A DNA stretch of 5,412 bases from assembly GCA_030615565.1 (NCBI GenBank), contig JAUWZC010000160.1, positions 1 to 5,412 of the forward strand. The letters are read 5' to 3'. The notes under the pieces are model-generated. The model ran no database searches, was not told the origin of the DNA, and saw nothing but the letters and a program-made list of their open reading frames with translations. The stretch comes from Desulfobacteraceae bacterium. Lineage in GTDB: Bacteria > Desulfobacterota > DSM-4660 > Desulfatiglandales > B25-G16. The first letter of the stretch is position 1. Each line of letters begins with the position of its first letter. Positions 1 through 5,381 of the stretch are shown in pieces. The position numbers and the translations under genes were made by a program.

Positions 1-586
1 GGTTAAGGGCTTTCTGGTAATTATTAACCCTGGTAAGTGAGCCACAAAAGATTAATGCCTTAATTTTGCCTATTTCACTTAAATTCTTAAGGATACTTGT
101 CCGGATATTACACCTCTTTAAAGGCCTTTCTAAGAGGTTAATCAGTCCTGGATCGTTATAAAGCACAAAAGGATACCTTGTATTCAAGGTAAGGCCCTGA
201 TAATGATCATATAGGCCCCTGTTGCTATGATAAAAAAGAGGTGAGTCAAGCCAAAAAACTTTCCCTTGATAACTATATGATTCCAGGAAATCTTCAAGGA
301 GAGCCAGGGTCTTTTTGGTACCTTCTACTGAATTTTCACTAATCCAAAGAAAGATCGGAATTTTTCCCTGAATAAAGGCAGCAGCCTTTTTAAGTAAGTC
401 AGTTTTCAATTTTAGGCTAAGACCACTGCCCTCACCCATCTGGGGACTGGCAAGGAGTACTGCATCGGCATAAGGTAGAACCTTTTTTAAAAGAGAACCA
501 AGACCGTCATTGTCAATATCTCCCTTATCATTAAGGGGGGTAATGAGATCAACTATCAATCCTTTAGGTGCTTTATTGACTTCCAT
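1..586 (-). CDS. Dihydrodipicolinate synthase / N-acetylneuraminate lyase fold protein, 3' end outside window, probably catalytically divergent
   Basis: Open from the ATG at 586 to the left edge (195 codons, no stop). A TIM-barrel aldolase of the DapA family is supported by the N-terminal pattern GLIVDLITPLNDKGDID (residues 9-25), the GEG..LSL segment (51-58), the GLYDHY helix (124-129), the LYNDP motif with Tyr143 in the place of the DapA catalytic tyrosine, and GSLTRV (182-187), which matches GNLTRV after the DapA active-site lysine. Two hallmarks look altered. The GTTGE pyruvate-binding loop reads PQMGE (48-52). Where the Schiff-base lysine should lie, about four residues before GSLTRV, there are hydrophobic residues (L178/I179); the nearest lysine is K176. 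A classical pyruvate aldolase function is therefore doubtful. The start overlaps the kdsD stop by 14 bp, and AAAGGA at 598-603 lies 11 nt upstream. The substrate is unknown; co-transcription with kdsD hints at a sugar-acid or envelope role, which is only inference. Confidence 0.8.
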   Translation of the reverse strand, partial: MEVNKAPKGLIVDLITPLNDKGDIDNDGLGSLLKKVLPYADAVLLASPQMGEGSGLSLKLKTDLLKKAAAFIQGKIPIFLWISENSVEGTKKTLALLEDFLESYSYQGKVFWLDSPLFYHSNRGLYDHYQGLTLNTRYPFVLYNDPGLINLLERPLKRCNIRTSILKNLSEIGKIKALIFCGSLTRVNNYQKALN

Positions 587-1565
587 TTAATTTGAATTCC
601 TTTCCACCTAAGAGCCCATGTAAATGGACAATACCTTTAACCCTTTTTGCCTTATCCACAACGGGTAACACCGTAATAGCATTGTGTTCCATTAAGGTTA
701 CTGCTTCGGATACCTTTTTCCCTTCCTGGATCATCTTTGGAGATGTTGACATTATTTTATCCACCTTTAATCCCATTATATCTTTCCATTTTAAAAGGGA
801 TCGTCTGATATCACCATCTGTGACAATACCAAGTAGAATAAGGCTATTATCTACAACAAGAGATGCACCTAATTTTTTCTTATTGACCTCAAAAATGGTC
901 TCCCTGACTGTTTGATCTATAGAGACTAAAGGTACCTGGTCTCCTGTTAACATAACCTCTTTGATATTAATTGAAAACCTGTCCCCCAGGCTACCACCTG
1001 GGTGAAACCTTTTAAAGTCCTTTATGTTGAACTGCTTTCGGTTTATAAGAACAACAGCTAAAGCATCACCCATTGCCAGAGCAGCAGTTGTGCTGGTTGT
1101 AGGTGCAAGACCCAAAGGACATGCCTCTCTTTCTACACCTACATTTATAAATAGATGACTTTGTTTTGCTAACGGTGATTCCGGATCTCCACAAAAGGCA
1201 ATAAGTTTTGCGCCAAGATTTTTCAGGATTGGTAAAATATTTACTAACTCATTTGTATAGCCACTGTTTGAAATAGCTATAACAATATCATTAGCCGTAA
1301 CCACACCCAGATCACCATGAACTGCCTCCACTGGGTGTAAGAAGAGTGAAGGAGTGCCAGTGCTGTTAAGAGTTGCCATGATTTTTCTGCCAACTAAACC
1401 TGATTTACCAATGCCTGTAAAAATTACCCTTCCTTTGCTATTTAGAATCATCTCTACAGCTTGTTCAAACTCCGGCCCTATCCTCTCAATTAAATCAAGG
1501 ACCCCTTGGGCCTCAATCTGTAATACTTCTCTGGCTTGTTTAATTAAGCTTGAGCTTTTTTTCAT
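573..1565 (-). CDS. kdsD: Arabinose-5-phosphate isomerase (KdsD/KpsF/GutQ family)
   Basis: A cytosolic enzyme that interconverts D-ribulose 5-phosphate and D-arabinose 5-phosphate, the first step towards Kdo of lipopolysaccharide. The 330 residues are the normal family length. An N-terminal SIS sugar-phosphate domain (about 35-185) is followed by two CBS domains (about 203-260 and 270-325). The residues known as catalytic in the E. coli enzyme (Lys59, Glu111, Glu152, His193) are matched at a constant offset of five: K54 in TGIGKSG, E106 in TNELVNI, E147 in EREACP and H188 in FHPGG. The LAPTTSTTAALAMGDALA segment (153-170) is also typical. The start is the ATG at 1565; an in-frame TAA lies just upstream. 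The nearest Shine-Dalgarno, AAAGGAG at 1583-1589, is 17 nt away, which is long, but the ATG also overlaps the stop of an upstream reading frame (ATGA), so translational coupling is likely. kdsD, kpsF and gutQ paralogues cannot be separated by sequence alone; the chromosomal context favours kdsD. Confidence 0.95.
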   Translation of the reverse strand: MKKSSSLIKQAREVLQIEAQGVLDLIERIGPEFEQAVEMILNSKGRVIFTGIGKSGLVGRKIMATLNSTGTPSLFLHPVEAVHGDLGVVTANDIVIAISNSGYTNELVNILPILKNLGAKLIAFCGDPESPLAKQSHLFINVGVEREACPLGLAPTTSTTAALAMGDALAVVLINRKQFNIKDFKRFHPGGSLGDRFSINIKEVMLTGDQVPLVSIDQTVRETIFEVNKKKLGASLVVDNSLILLGIVTDGDIRRSLLKWKDIMGLKVDKIMSTSPKMIQEGKKVSEAVTLMEHNAITVLPVVDKAKRVKGIVHLHGLLGGKEFKLNGSQ

Positions 1566-1861
1566 ATTTGCTTTATCTTAAACTCCTTTCTGGCAAGCCT
1601 TCCCAAGAGATCAAACTCATATGGATTTTGCAATATGTTTTTTCTGCCAAGGGGATCAAGGCTGGCACCGCAAAAGATTATTGATCCCAGGCTATAGAGC
1701 CTAAAAAAGCTCGCCATGTATATTCGCAAGAATAACATTAACAGAGCGATCTTTACAGGTATCGTTTTTATAGATTCAATATCCCTACACCTTTCTATAT
1801 GTCTTGGTGCAATGATTAATATCTTTCATGGGTAATTTGCAAGGAGATTATAGAAAGGATT
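1562..1861 (-). pseudogene. Remnant of a Kdo transferase gene (waaA/kdtA-like, GT30), 5' truncated and frameshifted
   Basis: Translating the minus strand recovers WaaA-like pieces in the right order. YNLLANYP is followed by a TGA at 1826-1828 and then KILIIAPRHIER in the same frame, matching the family's lL..FP.L.liIaPRHpER block. VILANIHGELF (about 1704-1733) follows in a different frame and matches the 'DTiGEL' motif. Then comes LYSLGSIIFCGASLDPLG and RKNILQNP, back in the first frame, matching the LY.lA...FvGGSlvP.GG.NiLEPA motif. An in-frame stop, two frame changes (one near a run of six A/T pairs at 1703-1708) and the lack of room for a complete gene of about 430 codons show that it is dead. 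After NILQNP the expected C-terminal part is absent and about 20 unassigned residues (YEFDLLGRLARKEFKIKQI) run to a TGA at 1562-1564 that overlaps the kdsD start. This suggests an internal deletion or a fusion with another gene's tail. Nothing recognisable of the N-terminal domain remains; the 1861 end is approximate. Confidence 0.72.
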
Positions 1862-1997
1862 TAATCTAATCTGCCAGTAGAATATAATCAAATAAGAAAC
1901 TTGGCAAGGATTTATAATCTTACAAGATTCCAATATTCTTCCATGCTACTAATATCTCAAATTGGCTTTACAAGGAAGAGATAATTATGTTAAGAAA
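1862..1997. other. AT-rich spacer between divergent blocks, no gene seen
   Basis: This part of the gap between kdsD and yebC has stops in all frames. On the minus strand, codons upstream of the Kdo transferase remnant stay open for some distance (toward FYWQIRLNPF), but I cannot match them to WaaA. A minus-strand TTGATT with a 17-nt spacer to TAGATT lies around 1865-1895 and could serve kdsD, but the match is too weak to annotate as a promoter. No tRNA, riboswitch or repeat is evident. Confidence 0.5.
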
Positions 1998-2025
1998 TTT
2001 ATATTTAAAAAAATTCGATTATAAT
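1998..2025 (+). promoter_or_regulatory. Candidate sigma-70-type promoter for yebC-ruvC
   Basis: A perfect -10 hexamer TATAAT at 2020-2025 is preceded, after a 16-nt spacer, by TTTATA at 1998-2003, a 4/6 match to TTGACA. The predicted start near 2032 would give a leader of about 47 nt ending in the GAGGAG ribosome-binding site at 2067-2072. The region is generally AT-rich, which raises the chance of a false match. Confidence 0.5.
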
Positions 2026-2027
2026 CG
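2016..2027. promoter_or_regulatory. 12-bp perfect palindrome over the yebC -10 box
   Basis: CGATTATAATCG reads the same on both strands and contains the whole -10 hexamer. Its place over the promoter would suit an operator, but no known operator consensus is recognised, and part of the symmetry comes from TATAAT-like sequence itself. Confidence 0.35.
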
Positions 2028-2078
2028 GACAGGATATATAAGACTGTTTAAAAAAGAACAATTATTGAGGAGTAATAA

Positions 2079-2825
2079 ATGTCTGGACATTCAAAATGGG
2101 CCTCCATAAAACATAAAAAGGGAGCAGTTGATGCTAAGAGGGGAAAGGTTTTTACTAAACTTATCAAGGAGATTACTGTTGCTACAAGGATGGGCGAAAA
2201 AGATCCAGATTCCAACCCAAGATTAAGGGTGGCTATAGCTGCAGCCAAGGCAGAAAATATGCCCAAAGAAAACATCGAAAGGGCTATAAAGAAAGGAACC
2301 GGAGATTTAGAAGGCTCTAACTATGAAGAAGTCACCTATGAAGGATATGGCCCAGGCGGCGTCGCTGTTTTGCTAGAGGTATTGACTGATAATAAAAATA
2401 GGGCCGTAGCAGATGTTAGACACCTGTTTGAAAGATCCGGAGGTAACTTAGGGGAAGCAGGTTGTGTGGCCTGGATGTTCTCTCAGAAGGGTCTTATCAT
2501 TTTTCAAAAAGATCAGACAGATGAAGATATGTTGTTTGAGCTGGCCTTAGAGGCTGGGGCTGATGACATCAAAGAAGATGAAAAAGAAATTGAGGTAATA
2601 ACTGAACCTTCTTCTTTTGAACAGGTAAAAACTGCCATTGAGAATGCAGGGCTACGTTATACCCTGGCAGAGATAACTATGATCCCCAAGACAACTGTTA
2701 AGATTGATGGTAAACATGCTCAACAGATGTTAACCCTGATGGAAAATCTGGAAGATAACGAAGATGTTAGCCATGTGTATGCTAATTTTGACATCTCCGA
2801 TGAGGTTATGGAGGCCATCGAATGA
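2079..2825 (+). CDS. yebC: YebC/PmpR family protein (TACO1 family)
   Basis: Full-length YebC family protein of 248 residues (family about 240-250). It shows the N-terminal signature GHSKWASIKHKK (3-14), NMPKENIERAIKKG (60-73), YEGYGPGGVAVL (87-98), the acidic mid-region with ALEAGADD (156-163) and the C-terminal DVSHVYANFD (229-238). These proteins were long annotated as transcriptional regulators (PmpR in Pseudomonas); newer work on bacterial members and on mitochondrial TACO1 points to ribosome association and help in translating difficult, proline-rich stretches. Which role applies here cannot be read from the sequence. The start is clear: GAGGAG at 2067-2072 lies 6 nt before the ATG. The stop overlaps the ruvC start (ATGA), a junction seen in many bacteria, so the two are probably translated in a coupled way from the promoter near 2020. 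Confidence 0.95.
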   Translation: MSGHSKWASIKHKKGAVDAKRGKVFTKLIKEITVATRMGEKDPDSNPRLRVAIAAAKAENMPKENIERAIKKGTGDLEGSNYEEVTYEGYGPGGVAVLLEVLTDNKNRAVADVRHLFERSGGNLGEAGCVAWMFSQKGLIIFQKDQTDEDMLFELALEAGADDIKEDEKEIEVITEPSSFEQVKTAIENAGLRYTLAEITMIPKTTVKIDGKHAQQMLTLMENLEDNEDVSHVYANFDISDEVMEAIE

Positions 2826-3325
2826 TGTTGGTCATTGGAGTTGACCCCGGCTCTCTAACTACAGGTTATGGCTTAGTAGAAAAAAAAGGAGGTAGGTTAA
2901 TTTACGTTGGTGGAGACACAATTTCCTTTCCTCATTCTTTGCCATTCAATGAGAGGATCCATAAAATTTTTAGATCCTTTCTTGAAATTATCCAGACATA
3001 TCATCCAGAGGAAATGTCTATTGAGGATGTCTTTTTTGCCAAAAATGTTAAAAGTGCCTTAAAGATAGGCCACGCAAGGGGAGCTGCTCTGATAGCAGCT
3101 ATTCAGTGTGGTCTTAGAGTTTTTGAATATACTCCTTTGCAAATTAAACAATCGGTGGTTGGCTATGGAAGAGCAACAAAGGAACAGGTGAGATCCATGG
3201 TCAAGCTTATCCTTAAACTCGATACTCAATTCTCTTTAGATACATCAGATGCATTAGCCATAGCAATATGCCACCATAACTGGACAAGGTTTGAGCCTGA
3301 AGTAGTTAAAGTTAAAGGTAATTAA
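2822..3325 (+). CDS. ruvC: Crossover junction endodeoxyribonuclease RuvC (Holliday junction resolvase)
   Basis: Cuts Holliday junctions symmetrically, working with RuvAB in homologous recombination and fork repair. The 167 residues are normal for the family. An RNase H-like fold is indicated by IGVDPGSLTTGYG (5-17). The four acidic metal-binding residues are present: D8, E68 (in MSIEDVFFAKN), D140 and D143 (in LDTSDALAIAIC). F71 occupies the place of the phenylalanine that E. coli RuvC uses to stack at the junction. FEYTPLQIKQSVVGYGRATK (101-120) is the usual conserved block. The ATG at 2822 is preferred over the adjacent in-frame ATG at 2825 because GGAGG (2810-2814), inside the end of yebC, is 7 nt away. 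The stop of yebC overlaps this start by 4 bp. It is separated from ruvA by 278 bp of repeats rather than being adjacent. Confidence 0.97.
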   Translation: MMLVIGVDPGSLTTGYGLVEKKGGRLIYVGGDTISFPHSLPFNERIHKIFRSFLEIIQTYHPEEMSIEDVFFAKNVKSALKIGHARGAALIAAIQCGLRVFEYTPLQIKQSVVGYGRATKEQVRSMVKLILKLDTQFSLDTSDALAIAICHHNWTRFEPEVVKVKGN

Positions 3326-3334
3326 ATATATCGG

Positions 3335-3369
3335 AATTTCAATAACTTACTGAAATTATAACTCTTTTT
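3335..3369 (+). terminator. Weak terminator-like hairpin after ruvC
   Basis: AATTTCA (3335-3341) and TGAAATT (3351-3357) form a 7-bp stem with a 9-nt loop. A T-rich stretch with five consecutive T (3365-3369) follows 7 nt after the stem. The stem is AT-rich and the T run is not directly attached, so it would be at best a partial terminator. Confidence 0.28.
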
Positions 3370-3386
3370 ATTTCGTGCCATCGATG

Positions 3387-3475
3387 TGGAGCTATGGAGT
3401 ACTGGAGTAATGGAGATCCGTGCGAAAGAATTATTTTTTCTCCTAAACCCATCACTCCATGACTCCAATACTCCA
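3387..3475. repeat. Imperfect inverted repeat with arms built from 8-nt tandem units
   Basis: The left arm is four head-to-tail octamers: TGGAGCTA (3387), TGGAGTAC (3395), TGGAGTAA (3403) and TGGAGATC (3411). The right arm (3453-3475) holds the complementary units ACTCCATG, ACTCCAAT and ACTCCA. The segments 3395-3415 and 3455-3475 pair over 21 positions with two mismatches around a loop of about 39 nt. No open reading frame covers it. It resembles dispersed intergenic repeats of REP or MITE type, but no transposase signature or target-site duplication is recognisable, so class and mobility are open. Confidence 0.7.
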
Positions 3476-3478
3476 ATT

Positions 3479-3491
3479 GGGGCGAAGCCCC
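3479..3491. repeat. Short GC-rich hairpin next to the inverted repeat
   Basis: GGGGCGAAGCCCC folds into a 5-bp stem with a GAA loop, a strong contrast to the AT-rich surroundings. It begins 3 nt after the right arm of the 3387-3475 inverted repeat and may belong to the same element. It is followed by CTAAGTTC, not a T run, so it is not a typical intrinsic terminator. Confidence 0.5.
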
Positions 3492-3506
3492 TAAGTTCAG
3501 TTAAAA

Positions 3507-3528
3507 GTTATTGGTTAATGGTTAATTG
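3507..3528. repeat. Tandem heptamer-like repeat GTTATTG / GTTAATG / GTTAATTG
   Basis: Three consecutive, slightly diverged units start at 3507, 3514 and 3521. This is a second short tandem array in the ruvC-ruvA gap, with a unit unrelated to the octamers at 3387. Confidence 0.5.
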
Positions 3529-3569
3529 GTCAGTTTCGAGTTTCAACTTGTGGGTTCTTTGATATATCC

Positions 3570-3593
3570 ACTTTAAACTTTAGCTCACTTTAG
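3570..3593. repeat. Short direct repeats ACTTTAA / ACTTTAG / ACTTTAG
   Basis: Heptamers at 3570, 3577 and 3587; the first two are contiguous and the third comes after CTC. The last unit supplies the only weak ribosome-binding-like AGG (3592-3594) before ruvA, so the repeat reaches into the ruvA leader. Confidence 0.45.
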
Positions 3594-3603
3594 GCACTAT
3601 TAC

Positions 3604-4242
3604 ATGATAGCTCATCTAACTGGAATACTATTTAGTAAAAGCCCTCAGTCGGTAGTGGTAGATACAGCCGGTGTTGGCTATCAAATTTTTGTTCCCTTAT
3701 CCACATTCTATCAACTTCCAGATGAGATGGAAAAGGTAAGTCTGCATGTTTACACGCATGTCCGGGAAGATATGCTTCAGCTATTTGGCTTTCAGACAGA
3801 GGCAGAAAAAGAGATTTTTTTATTACTGATCTCTGTATCTGGAATCGGCCCTAAATTGGCATTAAACATTCTTTCTGGTATTGGAATTAAGGAACTCCTC
3901 AGTGCCATTGTGAGCGCTGATTCTGAAAGGATTGTTGCTATTCCAGGTGTTGGTAAAAAGACGTCTCAGAGGATAACCCTGGAGTTAAAAGAAAAGGTGT
4001 CTGATATTTACGAAGGCATAGAGGTACTTCCAATGGAGAAGGTGCAGATAAGGAATAAAGAGATTTTTGATGATGCTTTATCAGCACTTATCAATCTTGG
4101 CTACCCGAGTAGGTCTGCCAAGATCGTTATAGAGAATGTTTTACGCAATGATAATGATATAAATCTTGACACATTACTGAAAGAGGCCTTAAGGAATATG
4201 GCAAGCGGAAGTTCTCTTAAAGTGAGAGATAAAAAACTCTAA
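3604..4242 (+). CDS. ruvA: Holliday junction branch migration complex subunit RuvA
   Basis: Tetrameric DNA-binding subunit that holds the Holliday junction in a square-planar form and loads the RuvB motor. The 212 residues are close to the usual 190-210. The order is an N-terminal OB fold (1 to about 63, beginning MIAHLTGIL), a helix-hairpin-helix domain with two motifs (SGIGPKLALNIL 79-90 and IPGVGKKTSQRI 113-124), a variable linker (about 135-152) and the C-terminal RuvB-binding domain (about 153-200, with DALSALINLGYPSRSA). E55 and D56 in THVREDMLQLFGF match the acidic pin of E. coli RuvA, which helps part DNA strands at the crossover. The ATG at 3604 fits the conserved N-terminus; only a weak AGG (3592-3594, 9 nt upstream) is available as ribosome-binding site. 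It follows the repeat-filled gap after ruvC and is 110 bp from ruvB. Confidence 0.97.
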   Translation: MIAHLTGILFSKSPQSVVVDTAGVGYQIFVPLSTFYQLPDEMEKVSLHVYTHVREDMLQLFGFQTEAEKEIFLLLISVSGIGPKLALNILSGIGIKELLSAIVSADSERIVAIPGVGKKTSQRITLELKEKVSDIYEGIEVLPMEKVQIRNKEIFDDALSALINLGYPSRSAKIVIENVLRNDNDINLDTLLKEALRNMASGSSLKVRDKKL

Positions 4243-4255
4243 TGTCCGTTGGATG

Positions 4256-4282
4256 TTGTCTGCAGACAAAAGAAAACTTTTG
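4256..4282. promoter_or_regulatory. 14-bp perfect palindrome and adjoining hairpin upstream of ruvB
   Basis: TTGTCTGCAGACAA (4256-4269) is a perfect palindrome. Sharing its last bases, CAAAAG (4267-4272) and CTTTTG (4277-4282) pair around an AAAA tetraloop. It lies 13 nt after the ruvA stop and about 80 nt before the ruvB start. A perfect palindrome without a loop looks more like a dimeric-protein site than an RNA structure. It does not match the E. coli-type LexA box or any other operator I recognise, so the regulatory reading is inference. Confidence 0.4.
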
Positions 4283-4306
4283 AGAAAAAAACGATAAACC
4301 ACCAGA

Positions 4307-4337
4307 TCCGCCTGCAGCGGAGCAACTATCAGCGGAT
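4307..4337. repeat. GC-rich inverted repeat with competing stems in the ruvB leader
   Basis: TCCGC (4307-4311) can pair with GCGGA at 4317-4321 around the loop CTGCA. ATCCGC (4306-4311) can instead pair with GCGGAT at 4332-4337. The two stems exclude each other. The downstream arm ends 15 nt before the ruvB ATG. The GC-rich block stands out in AT-rich surroundings and looks like a small dispersed repeat; a switch role for the alternative stems is speculative. Confidence 0.45.
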
Positions 4338-4352
4338 ATTTATTTATTAATC

Positions 4353-5381
4353 ATGGAAGAAGGAATTACAGATCCAAAACTTAAGGTAGATGAAGGCCAA
4401 ACCGAAGTCAGCCTCAGACCATTTACATTGGATATGTTTATTGGACAAGAGGATATGAAAAGAAATCTGAGGATCTTTATAGAGGCAGCAAAAGGGCGGT
4501 CAGAGGCCTTAGATCACGTTCTCTTTCATGGTAGTCCTGGTCTTGGAAAGACGACTCTAGCCCATATAATATCCAATGAACTTGGCGTAAACATAAAAAG
4601 TACCTCGGGACCAGTTTTAGATAGGCCAGGTGATTTGGCAGCTATATTAACATCCTTAGAGCCCAGAGATGTTCTATTTATTGATGAAATCCATAGGCTG
4701 AATCATGTGGTGGAAGAAATACTTTACCCTGCTTTGGAGGATTTTAAACTAGATATTATTATTGGCCAAGGACCGTCAGCCAGGACAGTGAAACTCTCCA
4801 TTCCGCCCTTCACCTTGATTGGTGCTACTACACGAACAGGCCTGCTCACACCTCCTTTAAGAGACAGGTTTGGCGTTATTTCACGTTTGGAGTTTTATAA
4901 GCCTGAGGAATTGCAGCAGATTGTGTCAAGGACTGCAAAGCTTCTTGATATTCAGCTTGATAAAGAAGGTGCCTTCGAGATTTCAACAAGATCAAGGGGA
5001 ACACCAAGAATAGCTAATAGGTTACTAAAGAGGGTAAGAGATTATGCACAGATTGAGGCTGAAGGGGTGATTACCCATTCAGTGGCAGAAAAGGCTTTAG
5101 ACATTTTGGAGGTGGATGGAAAGGGTCTGGACAAAATGGATAGACAAATCATGCTGACAATAATTGAAAAATTTGACGGTGGTCCAATAGGGGTTGACAC
5201 CTTATCTGCTGCCCTGTCTGAAGAAAAGGATACACTGGAAGAGGTTTATGAACCATTTTTGATCCAAAGTGGTTACATAAATCGTACGCCAAAAGGAAGA
5301 GTGGCTACCAAGCTGGCCTACAGCCATTTTGGCTTTACTCCAAAAACAAAAGAAAATACCACCCAACAAAAATTGTTTTAA
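4353..5381 (+). CDS. ruvB: Holliday junction branch migration ATPase RuvB
   Basis: Hexameric AAA+ motor that drives branch migration with RuvA. The 342 residues are normal length. LRPFTLDMFIGQEDMK (21-36) opens the ATPase core, followed by Walker A GSPGLGKT (60-67), Walker B LFIDEIH (108-114), sensor 1 GATTR (157-161), the arginine finger R170 in TPPLRDRFG, and sensor 2 in GTPRIANRLLKR (216-227). The C-terminal winged helix that binds DNA covers about 262-330, with GGPIGVDTLSAAL and RTPKGR (311-316). The ATG at 4353 is the only usable start: no ATG, GTG or TTG lies in frame between it and an in-frame TGA at 4281. There is no clear Shine-Dalgarno; the bases just upstream are AT-rich (ATTTATTTATTAATC), and GCGGA at 4332-4336 is too far away. 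Translation may rely on an unstructured leader or on coupling. All catalytic motifs are intact. Confidence 0.97.
   Translation: MEEGITDPKLKVDEGQTEVSLRPFTLDMFIGQEDMKRNLRIFIEAAKGRSEALDHVLFHGSPGLGKTTLAHIISNELGVNIKSTSGPVLDRPGDLAAILTSLEPRDVLFIDEIHRLNHVVEEILYPALEDFKLDIIIGQGPSARTVKLSIPPFTLIGATTRTGLLTPPLRDRFGVISRLEFYKPEELQQIVSRTAKLLDIQLDKEGAFEISTRSRGTPRIANRLLKRVRDYAQIEAEGVITHSVAEKALDILEVDGKGLDKMDRQIMLTIIEKFDGGPIGVDTLSAALSEEKDTLEEVYEPFLIQSGYINRTPKGRVATKLAYSHFGFTPKTKENTTQQKLF

Noticed and set aside
592..915. Plus-strand open frame of 107 codons inside kdsD
   Set aside because: It lies wholly antisense to a gene with intact active-site motifs, has no ribosome-binding site and its translation resembles no protein family.
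1354..1581. Plus-strand open frame of 75 codons over the kdsD 5' end
   Set aside because: A shadow of the kdsD SIS domain; no coding signature of its own.
1865..1895. Minus-strand promoter for kdsD (TTGATT, 17-nt spacer, TAGATT)
   Set aside because: Both hexamers match the consensus poorly and the region is AT-rich, so chance matches are expected.
2048..2275. Minus-strand hydrophobic open frame of 75 codons over the yebC start
   Set aside because: Antisense to the conserved yebC N-terminus; the hydrophobic look comes from complementing lysine- and glutamate-rich codons.
3387..3475. CRISPR array
   Set aside because: Units of 7-8 nt are contiguous without spacers and occur in opposite orientations, so this is a tandem/inverted repeat, not a repeat-spacer array.
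4256..4269. LexA (SOS) box upstream of ruvB
   Set aside because: The palindrome lacks the CTG-N10-CAG spacing of the enterobacterial box and does not match the deltaproteobacterial LexA motifs I know; kept only as an unassigned palindrome.
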